In this document: positions 1 through 8,853 of the stretch, piece after piece
How positions within the stretch are numbered: the stretch's first letter is position 1
Layout of the letters: each line of letters begins with the position of its first letter
NCBI GenBank assembly: GCA_030642005.1
Contig: DAOWOP010000003.1
Location: 1-36,813, forward strand
Origin: Planctomycetales bacterium
GTDB lineage: Bacteria > Planctomycetota > Phycisphaerae > SM23-33
Length of the DNA stretch: 36,813 bases
Direction of reading: 5' to 3'
Program-made: the position numbers and the translations under genes
The notes under the pieces: model-generated
What the model saw: the letters and a program-made list of their open reading frames with translations, nothing else
What the model was told of the DNA's origin: nothing
Databases searched by the model: none

Positions 1-350
1 CACCTTGAGGGCAACAACTGACCAGATGTACCAGCGATGATGACTACCGGATCGACAGTCCGATCCGAGGATGAAATCGACGAAAGCCCATAATCCGATT
101 CCGGATCGTTGCGACCTCCGGGTTATGAGCAAAAACATCTCGTCGCCCGAAATCCCACTAAAATCATAAGTTACTGATGTGACATATTATTAGGCTCTCG
201 GCGCTCATGCGTCCATCGCCACAGTCAGACTGAATCAGAGTGGGTTATGTTGTCATCTGCGTTCTTCATTGCTGTAGATGTCTCCGAGTCCCGGCCAGGC
301 GGATCAGACGACAGGCCGTCCCATGATACCGAAAGAGGACTTGCTTCGCG
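1..350. other. intergenic stretch upstream of pyrG
   Basis: No reading frame with recognisable similarity, no tRNA and no convincing riboswitch fold is visible. A purine-rich AGAGGA at 334-339 is the likely ribosome binding site of the next gene. I found no well-spaced -35/-10 pair that I would defend. Confidence 0.5.
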
Positions 351-2108
351 GTGGGTAAGACAGTAGAGTGCAATTCCATGAGTAAAGCTATGGACTTACT
401 GCGATCCGTGAAGGACCAGACCGACGAAACAGAATTCTACACACCACTTCCCGACGGATACAAACTGGGGGCCACCAGATATGTCGCTGTCTTCGGCACG
501 GTCATGAGCGGACTGGGTAAGGGGATATTCTCTTCTTCCCTTGCCAAGCTGCTAAAAGACAAGGGGCTGCGCGTCTCCCCGATTAAACTGGAAGGGTATC
601 TCAATATCGATTCCGGAACGCTCAACCCCTTCCGCCATGGAGAAGTTTTCGTCCTGGACGACGGGACAGAAACCGACATGGACCTGGGAACCTATGAGCG
701 GATGCTCGACCAGAACCTGACCGGCTACAACTTCACCACCAGCGGGCAGATTTTCTCGGCGGTGCTTGAGAAAGAGCGGGCGGGCGGCTACCTCGGCCGG
801 GACGTACAGATGATCCCTCACGTTACGGGCGAGGTGAAGTACCGCCTTCGCAACCTCGCCGTGCAGTCCTCGGCCGACGTCGTCTTCATCGAGGTCGGCG
901 GCACGGTCGGCGACATCGAGAACGCCTTCTACATCGAGGCGCTCCGCGAGCTGAGCTACGAAGAGGGCGATGGGTCGGTGATGTTCGTGGCGCTGACGTA
1001 TGTGCTAAGCCCGCCCTCGCTTGGCGAGCAGAAGTCCAAGGCCGCCCAACTCGGTATTAAGCGGCTAATGGAGTTTGGCATCCACCCGCATATCATCGCC
1101 TGCCGCTGCGAGAATCCCGTTACCGACAAGGTCCGCCAGAAAATTTCCGTCTATACCAGTGTGCCCATGCGGCGGGTCTTTTCCATGCACGACCTGGCGA
1201 GCATATACCTGCTTCCGCAGCAGATGCGCGAGGCCGGGCTTGACAGCGAGGTCGTCCAACTACTGAACTTCGGCGGGAAGGTCAACTCCGCCGCGGACGC
1301 CCGCGCCGCGGTTGGGTGGGAACGTTTCACCTCGAAAATCGGCAAACATGCCAACGGCATTACCATCGGGATTACCGGGAAGTACACGTCGCTGCGTGAT
1401 AGTTACGCCAGCATACTCAAGGCCCTGGAGCACGCCGGCGTGGCCTGCGACGCGAAGGTCGAGGTCAAGTGGATCGACACCACGGATATCACGTCCGATT
1501 CCGTTACCGAGGTGCTTTGCGGCGTTGACGGGGTTATCGTCCCCGGCGGGTTCGGCGTTCGCGGCACGGCCGGGAAGATCGAATGTATCCGATACGCCCG
1601 CGAAAACAAAATGCCCTACCTCGGCATCTGCCTGGGCTTCCAGATGGCCGTGATCGAGTATGCCCGAAATGTCTGCGGGCTGGACGAGGCCGACAGCACC
1701 GAGATCAACCCCGACTGCAAAACGCCCGTCATCAGTATCCTTCCCGAACAGAAGAAGATCGAAGGCCTGGGTGGAAACATGCGCCTCGGCGGACAGGATA
1801 TAGAGATTGAACCCGATACCATTGCGGCAAAGATGTTCGGGGCAACCAAGACAATCCGCCAGCGTTTTCGACATCGTTTCGAGGTCGATCCGGGGTATGT
1901 TGAAACGCTTGAGCAGGCGGGGCTGGTCTTTTCCGGGAATCATCCGGTACACCCGATAATGCAAATTCTGGAGTTGCCGCGAGGCGTTCATCCGTATTTT
2001 ATCGCAGCACAGTTTCACCCGGAACTGACAAGTCGGCCGCTCAATCCCCAGCCGATGTTCGTCGGCCTGGTCAAGGCTGCTTTGGAGAGACATGCCGCGC
2101 AGGAATGA
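351..2108 (+). CDS. pyrG: CTP synthase, divergent amidoligase pocket
   Basis: Converts UTP to CTP with ATP and glutamine, the last step of pyrimidine nucleotide synthesis in the cytoplasm. The order is an amidoligase domain (about 42-310) followed by a class I glutaminase (about 330-580). E. coli catalytic residues have counterparts: P-loop Lys57, Lys79, Mg ligands Asp111 and Glu181, and the glutaminase triad Cys427 (GICLG), His556 and Glu558 (FHPEL). The P-loop reads GTVMSGLGKG instead of the usual GGVVSSLGKG. The next motif reads KLEGYLNID instead of KLDPYINVD, so this is a diverged subfamily. The protein has 585 residues, with about 39 extra at the N-terminus compared with E. coli. The GTG start has AGAGGA 11 bases upstream; an in-frame ATG at 378 is an alternative. 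It overlaps carB by 17 bases, so the two are probably co-transcribed. Confidence 0.95.
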   Translation: MGKTVECNSMSKAMDLLRSVKDQTDETEFYTPLPDGYKLGATRYVAVFGTVMSGLGKGIFSSSLAKLLKDKGLRVSPIKLEGYLNIDSGTLNPFRHGEVFVLDDGTETDMDLGTYERMLDQNLTGYNFTTSGQIFSAVLEKERAGGYLGRDVQMIPHVTGEVKYRLRNLAVQSSADVVFIEVGGTVGDIENAFYIEALRELSYEEGDGSVMFVALTYVLSPPSLGEQKSKAAQLGIKRLMEFGIHPHIIACRCENPVTDKVRQKISVYTSVPMRRVFSMHDLASIYLLPQQMREAGLDSEVVQLLNFGGKVNSAADARAAVGWERFTSKIGKHANGITIGITGKYTSLRDSYASILKALEHAGVACDAKVEVKWIDTTDITSDSVTEVLCGVDGVIVPGGFGVRGTAGKIECIRYARENKMPYLGICLGFQMAVIEYARNVCGLDEADSTEINPDCKTPVISILPEQKKIEGLGGNMRLGGQDIEIEPDTIAAKMFGATKTIRQRFRHRFEVDPGYVETLEQAGLVFSGNHPVHPIMQILELPRGVHPYFIAAQFHPELTSRPLNPQPMFVGLVKAALERHAAQE

Positions 2109-5100
2109 TATTCGCACGATTCTGATTATCGGCTCAGGCCCTATCGTCATAGGTCAGGGCTGCGAGTTTGACTATTCCGGAACGCAGGCGTGCAAGGCCC
2201 TGCGTGATGAGGGTTATCGCATCGTTCTGGTCAACTCCAACCCGGCCACGATTATGACCGACCCGGAATTTGCCGACCGCACCTACATTGAGCCAATTAC
2301 TCCCGAAGCCGTCGCGAAGATCATAGAGGCTGAGTCCAAAGGCCCGTATCCCATCGACGCGCTGCTCCCGACGCTGGGCGGACAGACCGGCCTGAACACA
2401 TCTGTCGCCGTGGCGGATTCCGGCATACTGGAGAAGTTCGGCGTAGAGATGATCGGCGCCACCCGCGAGGTCATCAACCGCGCCGAGGACCGTACCGAGT
2501 TCAAAAACGTCTGCCTGTCGATCGGCCTGGACGTACCGCGCAGCGGTGTCGCCCACTGCATGGACGAGGCACAGGCGATACTGAAAGACGTTCACCTGCC
2601 CTGCTGCATTCGCCCGGCGTACACGCTCGGCGGGACCGGCGGCGGGTTCGCGTTCAACATAGAAGAGTTTGAAAAAATCGTCGCACGCGGGCTTGATTAT
2701 TCGCCCGTTACCGAGATTCTCATCGAGGAGTCCGTGCTGGGTTGGAAAGAATACGAGCTTGAGGTGATGCGCGACAAGGCCGATAATGTCGTGATCGTCT
2801 GTACCATCGAGAACTTCGATCCGATGGGTGTCCACACGGGCGATTCGATAACCGTCGCTCCGGCCCAGACACTGACCGACAAAGAATACCAGCTCATGCG
2901 GGACGCGTCGCTGGCCATCATCCGCGCCATTGGTGTCGAGACCGGAGGGAGCAACATACAGTTCGCGGTAAATCCCGAAACAGGGCGGATGATCGTCGTG
3001 GAGATGAACCCTCGCGTATCTCGAAGTTCGGCGCTTGCGTCCAAAGCGACCGGCTTCCCCATCGCCAAAATCGCGGCGAAACTTGCGGTGGGATATACGC
3101 TTGACGAAATCTCCAACGACATCACGCGCCAGACGCCTGCGTGCTTCGAACCGGCCATTGATTACTGCGTGGTCAAAATCCCACGATGGACCTTCGAAAA
3201 ATTCCCCGAAGCCGACGAAACGCTTACCACCCAGATGAAGTCTGTAGGCGAAGCGATGAGCATCGGCCGGACGTTCAAAGAGGCCCTCCAGAAGGGTATC
3301 CGCTCGATGGAGGTCAAGCGGTACGGTCTCGGCTTGGACGGCAACGATAAGTGGCTGAACACAAGAAATCTTCGAGGTCCAAGGTCCGAGATCCGAGGGG
3401 CAGCGGTGGAACTGGACGTCGAATGGCCGATTGAAGAAGCCAAGCTGCGACGGAAGCTGAGCATCCCCTGCCAGGGGCGGATGTATTACGTGCGTTACGC
3501 CTTCAAGATGGGCTGGTCGGTCGATCAGGTTTTCGAGATGACGAACATCGACCGCTGGTTTCTCGCGCAGATAAGGCAACTGGTGGATTTCGAGGCTCGG
3601 TTGGAGGAGGCTGGGTCGCTTAAAAAAGTCTCCGAGCAACTGCTACGCCAGGCAAAGCAATGGGGATATTCCGACATTCAACTGGCGACAATATGGAATG
3701 CCACGCCCGAGCGTATCCGTGCATATCGTACTGAGCTCGGTATCACCCCCGTCTACAAGCTTGTCGATACGTGTGCCGCCGAGTTCGAAGCCTATACGCC
3801 ATACTATTACTCAACATACGAAACGCCAATCGCCCGAATCTCAGTAGGAGATTCTGGAAATCCGAAATCCGAAATTCAAAATCCAAAATCATTCGTCGAT
3901 GACGAGGTTCGCATCAGCGATAAAAAGAAAATCGTTATTCTCGGCGGCGGGCCGAACCGGATCGGGCAGGGCATAGAATTCGATTACTGCTGCGTTCACG
4001 CCGCCTTTGCCGCCAAAGAACTCGGATACGAAGCGGTAATGGTGAACTCCAACCCCGAGACCGTCTCGACCGACTACGACACGTCCGACATGCTGTTCTT
4101 CGAGCCGCTGACGCTCGAGGACGTCCTGAATATCTGCGAGAAGCTCAACGGCGAAAAACCGCTTGGCGAGTCCGGCGGGCTGCTCCACGGGGTAATCGTG
4201 CACTTCGGCGGTCAGACGCCCCTGAACCTGGCGCGCGAGCTGGAAGAAGCCGGTGTACCAATCATCGGAACCAGCCCGGAATCTATCGACCTGGCTGAGG
4301 ACCGCAAGCAGTTCTCGCAAATCCTGGACGAACTGGAACTCAAGTCGCCGACGAGCGGTACAGCCTTCACGGTCGCACAGGCCCGCGAAATTGCCGAGAG
4401 TATCGGCTATCCGGTGCTCGTGCGACCGAGCTACGTCCTGGGCGGCAGAGCGATGGAAATCGTCTCCGATCAGGAGCAGATCGACGTTTACATGAGCAAG
4501 GCTGTCAACGCCTCCACCGTCGGGCGCGACCATCCGATACTGATAGACAAGTTCCTCGACAGCGCCATCGAAGTGGACGTGGACTGCATTGCGGACTTCG
4601 GGACCAAGCCGGACGGAAAGACCGACGAGGCGCCGCGCGCGGTCGTCTGCGGCGTGATGGAGCACATCGAGCAGGCCGGCATCCACAGCGGCGATTCAGC
4701 CTGCGCGCTGCCGCCGTATTCGTTGACACCGACGGTAATCGAGGAAATCGAGCGCCAGGCGAAGCTGCTGGCCCGTCGGCTGGCTGTGCGCGGGCTGATG
4801 AACATCCAGTTTGCCGTCAAAGATTCGCAGGTCTACATTATCGAGGTCAACCCGCGTGCCTCGCGTACCGTTCCGTTCGTCTCCAAGGCGACCGGCGTGC
4901 CCTGGGCGAAGCTGGCTGCGAAGGTAATGGCCGGTATGTCGCTCGACGAACTCGGTGTAACCGCACCGCCGCGCCCCGCACATACCTCCGTCAAGGAAAG
5001 CGTCTTTCCGTTCACCAAATTCCCCGGCGTGGACGTGATACTAGGCCCGGAGATGCGCAGCACGGGCGAGGTGATGGGCGTGGACATGAGTTTCGGATTT

Positions 5101-5577
5101 TCATTTGCCAAGTCGCAGATTGCCGCCGGCGTAGCCCTGCCCGTATCGGGGACGATCTTCCTGTCGGTCTGCGACGCCGACAAACCCGCCGTCGTTTCTC
5201 TTGCCCAGCAGTTGGCGGCGATGGGCTTCGAGCTTCTGGCGACTGGCGGGACCTGCGATACGCTGAGGTTGGCTGGCGTGCGTGTCCGAAAGCTGCAAAA
5301 ACTCAAGGAAGGCCGACCGAACGTCGCCGACCTGATCGTCAATGGCGAGGTGGACCTGTTGATCAACACGCCCACCAGTCATGGCCCAACGACCGACGAG
5401 GGCAAGATCAGGGCGATAGCGACACTACGCAGGGTTCCGCTGATTACCACAATGACAGCTGCCCGCGCCGCTGCTGAAGCCATCGCAGCCCTCCGTGCAG
5501 CCGGCACTCCGGACGGATCAAAATCCACCGACACATGGACAGTCCGCCCGCTCCAGGATTATTTACGGAAGGGTTAG
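2092..5577 (+). CDS. carB: carbamoyl-phosphate synthase large subunit
   Basis: Makes carbamoyl phosphate from bicarbonate, two ATP and ammonia delivered by CarA, feeding pyrimidine and arginine synthesis. The two homologous ATP-grasp halves are clear: the first opens with ILIIGSGPIVIGQG, the second with ILGGGPNRIGQGIEFDYCC. An oligomerisation region lies between them. A C-terminal MGS-like allosteric domain begins near GTIFLSVCDADKPA and contains LLATGGTCDTLR. At 1161 residues it exceeds the usual 1070-1100. Much of the excess is in linkers, including two stretches encoded by short palindromic-type repeats (about residues 427-436 and 588-600, the latter reading GNPKSEIQNPKS). It starts inside the end of pyrG and ends 4 bases into convergent carA. 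The split from carA in orientation is unusual. Confidence 0.97.
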   Translation: MPRRNDIRTILIIGSGPIVIGQGCEFDYSGTQACKALRDEGYRIVLVNSNPATIMTDPEFADRTYIEPITPEAVAKIIEAESKGPYPIDALLPTLGGQTGLNTSVAVADSGILEKFGVEMIGATREVINRAEDRTEFKNVCLSIGLDVPRSGVAHCMDEAQAILKDVHLPCCIRPAYTLGGTGGGFAFNIEEFEKIVARGLDYSPVTEILIEESVLGWKEYELEVMRDKADNVVIVCTIENFDPMGVHTGDSITVAPAQTLTDKEYQLMRDASLAIIRAIGVETGGSNIQFAVNPETGRMIVVEMNPRVSRSSALASKATGFPIAKIAAKLAVGYTLDEISNDITRQTPACFEPAIDYCVVKIPRWTFEKFPEADETLTTQMKSVGEAMSIGRTFKEALQKGIRSMEVKRYGLGLDGNDKWLNTRNLRGPRSEIRGAAVELDVEWPIEEAKLRRKLSIPCQGRMYYVRYAFKMGWSVDQVFEMTNIDRWFLAQIRQLVDFEARLEEAGSLKKVSEQLLRQAKQWGYSDIQLATIWNATPERIRAYRTELGITPVYKLVDTCAAEFEAYTPYYYSTYETPIARISVGDSGNPKSEIQNPKSFVDDEVRISDKKKIVILGGGPNRIGQGIEFDYCCVHAAFAAKELGYEAVMVNSNPETVSTDYDTSDMLFFEPLTLEDVLNICEKLNGEKPLGESGGLLHGVIVHFGGQTPLNLARELEEAGVPIIGTSPESIDLAEDRKQFSQILDELELKSPTSGTAFTVAQAREIAESIGYPVLVRPSYVLGGRAMEIVSDQEQIDVYMSKAVNASTVGRDHPILIDKFLDSAIEVDVDCIADFGTKPDGKTDEAPRAVVCGVMEHIEQAGIHSGDSACALPPYSLTPTVIEEIERQAKLLARRLAVRGLMNIQFAVKDSQVYIIEVNPRASRTVPFVSKATGVPWAKLAAKVMAGMSLDELGVTAPPRPAHTSVKESVFPFTKFPGVDVILGPEMRSTGEVMGVDMSFGFSFAKSQIAAGVALPVSGTIFLSVCDADKPAVVSLAQQLAAMGFELLATGGTCDTLRLAGVRVRKLQKLKEGRPNVADLIVNGEVDLLINTPTSHGPTTDEGKIRAIATLRRVPLITTMTAARAAAEAIAALRAAGTPDGSKSTDTWTVRPLQDYLRKG
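3371..3396. repeat. short dispersed repeat inside carB (copy 1)
   Basis: The GGTCCAAGGTCCGAGATCCG-type unit is translated in frame as part of CarB (LRGPRSEIRG) in the linker after DKWLN. It looks like an intergenic-type repeat rather than conserved CarB sequence, since E. coli CarB has no counterpart here. Confidence 0.55.
3856..3890. repeat. short dispersed repeat inside carB (copy 2)
   Basis: Tandem near-copies of AAATCCGAAATCC with the variants AAATTC and AAAATCC are read in frame as GNPKSEIQNPKS. They lie between the first half of CarB (ending YYYSTYET) and the second ATP-grasp half (starting KKKIVILGGGP). The unit resembles repeats normally found between genes, and here it has been tolerated in an interdomain linker. 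Confidence 0.65.
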
Positions 5578-6803
5578 CGGATGCCGTGGCCGTTGAGTTT
5601 GCAGCCGCGTTTAACCGCCCCGGCCAGTCGCTGCTGTGCGGCGTGCATCTGCTCGGCTGTGGGGGCGATGCCGGTTTCCATCATGTCGCGGAAACAATCA
5701 AACAGATACGTCGCGTCGTGCGGGCCGGGTGAGGCTTCGGGGTGATACTGGACGCTGAAAAGGCATTTGTCCGAATGTGAAAAACCCTCGACGGTATTGT
5801 CGTTGAGATTGACGTGTGAAATTATCGCGCCCGTAGGCTGCAGGGATTCGGCGTCCACCGCGAAGCCGTGGTTCTGAGAGGTAATCTCGACTTTTCCGGT
5901 GGCTTGGTTTCGCACCGGCTGATTCGCACCGCGATGTCCGAACTTCAGCTTGTACGTCTTTGCGCCCAGGGCAAGGGCGAGCATCTGATGGCCCAGGCAG
6001 ATGCCGAAAATCGGGACTTTACCGATCAGCCCACCCAGCGTCTCGACGGTGTACGTCACAGCCTCCGGGTCGCCGGGGCCGTTCGAGACGAATACACCGT
6101 CGGGTTTGCGTTCGAGGATTTCATCGGAGCGGGCCGAGGCCGGCACGGCTGTAACGTTGCATCCGCACTCGACCAGGTTGCGAAAGATGTTCATCTTTGC
6201 CCCGCAGTCGATAGCCACCACATTGTAGGTCTTGCCGCCGCATCTGCGCGAGGCCTGCGAGAACCCGCTGTTGTATCCCTCAACCCACTCGTAGGCGTCC
6301 GAGGGTGTAACAAGCCTGACCAGGTCCTGCCCGATCATGGACGGAATCGCCGCTGCTTGCCGGACCAGCTCCACGTCGTCGAGAATCTCCGTACTCACTA
6401 CCCCGTTCATCGCCCCGGCGGTACGGATGTGCCGCGTCAGGGCGCGCGTATCAACGCCGGTAATGCCCATGACCCCGGCAGATGCGAGATATTCCGCCAG
6501 CGACTGCTCGGAGCGGAAGTTGCTCACGACCGGCGAAAGTTCCCTGATGACAAACCCGCGAAGGTGGACCTTCCGGCTGTACGATTCGATGTCCTCGCTG
6601 TTCACGCCATAGTTGCCGATCAACGGATAGGTCATCGTTACTATCTGCCCGGCGTAAGATGGGTCGGTAAGCACCTCCTGGTATCCGGACATGGAAGTGT
6701 TAAAGACCACCTCGCCGGCGGCGGTTCCGATGTGGCCGAAAGACGCGCCGGTCAATACAAAGCCGTCTTCAAGGGCCAGTTTACAGGGTTTTACCTGGGG
6801 CAT
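5574..6803 (-). CDS. carA: carbamoyl-phosphate synthase small (glutaminase) subunit
   Basis: Hydrolyses glutamine and channels ammonia to CarB. The N-terminal CPSase domain (about 1-140) carries GEVVFNTSMSGYQE and DPSYAGQIVTMTYP. The C-terminal class I glutaminase has nucleophile Cys269 in GICLGHQ, the same number as in E. coli, and the His/Glu pair in VQYHPEASPGPHD. The start chosen is the ATG at 6801-6803, preceded by AGAGGAA at good spacing; a start nine codons earlier lacks one. It gives 409 residues, slightly longer than the 380 typical. It is transcribed towards carB and the two stop codons overlap by 4 bases (TTAG read both ways). It therefore cannot share an mRNA with carB, and its promoter region is shared divergently with glmS. 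Confidence 0.97.
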   Translation of the reverse strand: MPQVKPCKLALEDGFVLTGASFGHIGTAAGEVVFNTSMSGYQEVLTDPSYAGQIVTMTYPLIGNYGVNSEDIESYSRKVHLRGFVIRELSPVVSNFRSEQSLAEYLASAGVMGITGVDTRALTRHIRTAGAMNGVVSTEILDDVELVRQAAAIPSMIGQDLVRLVTPSDAYEWVEGYNSGFSQASRRCGGKTYNVVAIDCGAKMNIFRNLVECGCNVTAVPASARSDEILERKPDGVFVSNGPGDPEAVTYTVETLGGLIGKVPIFGICLGHQMLALALGAKTYKLKFGHRGANQPVRNQATGKVEITSQNHGFAVDAESLQPTGAIISHVNLNDNTVEGFSHSDKCLFSVQYHPEASPGPHDATYLFDCFRDMMETGIAPTAEQMHAAQQRLAGAVKRGCKLNGHGIR

Positions 6804-6848
6804 TTGTATTCCTCTTACGTATCCAAACAACCTGCCGCGAATTTGCAG

Positions 6849-6877
6849 ATTATATCAGCGTTTCGTGCCGAACCCAA
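6849..6877 (-). promoter_or_regulatory. candidate sigma-70 promoter of carA
   Basis: On the minus strand a perfect TATAAT (6854-6849) lies 17 bases from TTGGGT (6877-6872). This puts the predicted start near 6842, about 40 bases before the carA ATG. The -35 is weak, which would fit a promoter helped by an activator. The palindrome at 6885-6901 lies just upstream. Confidence 0.45.
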
Positions 6878-6884
6878 TGAGTTT

Positions 6885-6901
6885 CCACGTAAAATACGTG
6901 G
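6885..6901. promoter_or_regulatory. 17-bp perfect palindrome in the carA-glmS divergent region
   Basis: CCACGTA-AAA-TACGTGG is a perfect 7-3-7 inverted repeat. It lies immediately upstream of the candidate carA -35 box and about 100 bases before glmS, and the symmetry suits a dimeric DNA-binding protein. No known regulator consensus is claimed. Confidence 0.4.
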
Positions 6902-6999
6902 GACAGGGTACTAGCCGCGAGTGGGAACGAGCGGATATCTCCATTCCCTGACCGATACATTTCAACCCCCGTCCCTCACTGGTCGATAGGATACATACC

Positions 7000-8847
7000 A
7001 TGTGTGGAATAGTAGGATACGTCGGACGCAAGAGCGCGAAACCGGTTCTGATTGAGGGGCTCAAGAGACTCGAATATCGCGGATACGATTCTGCCGGTGT
7101 TGCCATCATCCGCGACGGCCATCTGCACCTATGCAAGTCGGCTGGTCGAATCGCAGGCCTGGAAGATCGTCTCAATGACCAGCCAGAACTTGCCGCCGGC
7201 ATGGTCGGGATCGCCCATACCCGATGGGCTACGCACGGCGCGCCAACCGAGGAAAACTCGCACCCGCACACCGACTGCACCGGAAGAATCGCCATCGTCC
7301 ACAATGGTATCATCGAAAATTATGCCGCTCTCAAGCAGGTGCTCGAAGAAAAAGGCCACGCTTTCAGGTCCGAGACGGATTCGGAAGTCCTTGCCCACCT
7401 GATAAGCGAGTTCTACCGCAACGACGACAACGGCGGCGACTTGCCCCGTGCCGTTCAGCAGGCGCTGAACGAGGTGGCGGGAACCTATGGTCTGGCGGTG
7501 GTCTGTGCCGACGAGCCGGGAATGATCGTAGCGGCTCGGAAAGGTTCGCCCCTGATAGTCGGCGTCGGAGCAGACGAGTACATCGTCGCATCAGACGCCT
7601 CAGCCATCGTCGAGCACACAGTCAACGTCATCTATCTGAACGACAACGAAATGGTCGTGATAGACGAAGTCGGGCTGCGAACGCTGACCATCGACAATGT
7701 GCCGGTCTCCAAGCAGGTCCAGCAGATAGAGTGGTCGCTGGAGCAGATCGCACTGGGCGAGTTCGAGCATTTCATGCTCAAGGAGATATTCGAGCAGCCC
7801 GAATCCCTTCGGAACAGTTGTCGAGGCCGATTGAACATGCGCGAAGGACGCATCCAATTGGGCGGAATCGAGCACCTTGCGCGCGAATTGGTCAAGACAA
7901 AGCGAATTATTCTGACTGCCTGCGGAACGGCGTGGCATGCCGGGCTTATCGGGGAATACCTCTTCGAAGACCTGGCGCGGATACCGGCGGAGGTCGAATA
8001 CGCCAGCGAGTTCCGCTACCGCAACCCGATAATCGAGGACCGAACGGTAGTCATCGCCGTCAGCCAGTCCGGCGAGACAGCCGACACGCTGGCCGCCTTG
8101 CGAGAGGCCGAGCACAAAGGCGCGATGACGCTCGGCGTGGTCAATTCCGTAGGCTCGACCATCGCACGCGAGACCGACGCGGGGGTCTATCTCCACGCCG
8201 GACCTGAAATCGGCGTAGCCTCCACCAAGGCATTCACCGCGCAACTGACCGTCCTGACGCTGATTAGCCTGTACCTGGGCCGACGGCGATTTATGTCCGA
8301 ATCGACGCTGAAGCAATATATGGAAGAACTCGAAGCCATTCCCGACAAGATCGAGACGGTTCTCGCCCAGTCGGACGCGATAAAACAGGCTGTCGAAGCC
8401 TGCGTTGATCGCGATAACTGGCTGTTCCTCGGACGTGGATACAATTATCCCGTCGCGCTGGAAGGCGCGCTGAAACTCAAGGAAATCAGTTATATTCACG
8501 CCGAGGGACTACCCGCCGCAGAGATGAAGCACGGGCCTATCGCACTGATAACCGAAGGGATGCCCGTAGTTGTCGTAGCCCCTCGATGCGGGACTTATGA
8601 CAAGATTATCGGAAACATCGAGGAGGTTCGCGCCCGTGGCGGGATGGTCATCGCCGTCGCCACCGAAGGCGACGACCGCATCGCTCAATACGCCGAGCAC
8701 GTTTTCTACATCCCCGATTGCCCCCCGGCGCTCCAGCCTCTGCTTACCGTCGTACCGCTGCAACTGCTCGCATATCACGCAGCCGTCGCCCGTGGCTGCA
8801 ACGTCGATAAGCCCCGAAACCTCGCAAAGTCAGTTACGGTTGAATGA
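7000..8847 (+). CDS. glmS: glutamine--fructose-6-phosphate aminotransferase
   Basis: Makes glucosamine-6-phosphate from fructose-6-phosphate and glutamine, the entry step to UDP-GlcNAc, peptidoglycan and lipid A. The class II glutaminase begins MCGIVGYVG with Cys2 as nucleophile after Met removal. Two SIS sugar-isomerase domains follow, shown by CGTAWHAG, SQSGETADT and EVGVASTKAFTAQ-like stretches, and by EGALKLKEISYIHAEG and AEMKHGPIAL. The C-terminus KPRNLAKSVTVE is the family's standard ending. At 615 residues it is full length (609 in E. coli). AGGA at 6988-6991 provides the ribosome binding site. I saw no glmS ribozyme in the short leader. It is divergent from carA and ends 6 bases before convergent glnA. 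Confidence 0.98.
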   Translation: MCGIVGYVGRKSAKPVLIEGLKRLEYRGYDSAGVAIIRDGHLHLCKSAGRIAGLEDRLNDQPELAAGMVGIAHTRWATHGAPTEENSHPHTDCTGRIAIVHNGIIENYAALKQVLEEKGHAFRSETDSEVLAHLISEFYRNDDNGGDLPRAVQQALNEVAGTYGLAVVCADEPGMIVAARKGSPLIVGVGADEYIVASDASAIVEHTVNVIYLNDNEMVVIDEVGLRTLTIDNVPVSKQVQQIEWSLEQIALGEFEHFMLKEIFEQPESLRNSCRGRLNMREGRIQLGGIEHLARELVKTKRIILTACGTAWHAGLIGEYLFEDLARIPAEVEYASEFRYRNPIIEDRTVVIAVSQSGETADTLAALREAEHKGAMTLGVVNSVGSTIARETDAGVYLHAGPEIGVASTKAFTAQLTVLTLISLYLGRRRFMSESTLKQYMEELEAIPDKIETVLAQSDAIKQAVEACVDRDNWLFLGRGYNYPVALEGALKLKEISYIHAEGLPAAEMKHGPIALITEGMPVVVVAPRCGTYDKIIGNIEEVRARGGMVIAVATEGDDRIAQYAEHVFYIPDCPPALQPLLTVVPLQLLAYHAAVARGCNVDKPRNLAKSVTVE

Positions 8848-8853
8848 TTTCGG

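Noticed and set aside
2134..3639. 501-codon open frame antisense to carB
   Set aside because: It is a codon-bias shadow of a certain CarB reading frame, with no motif, no ribosome binding site and low-complexity composition.
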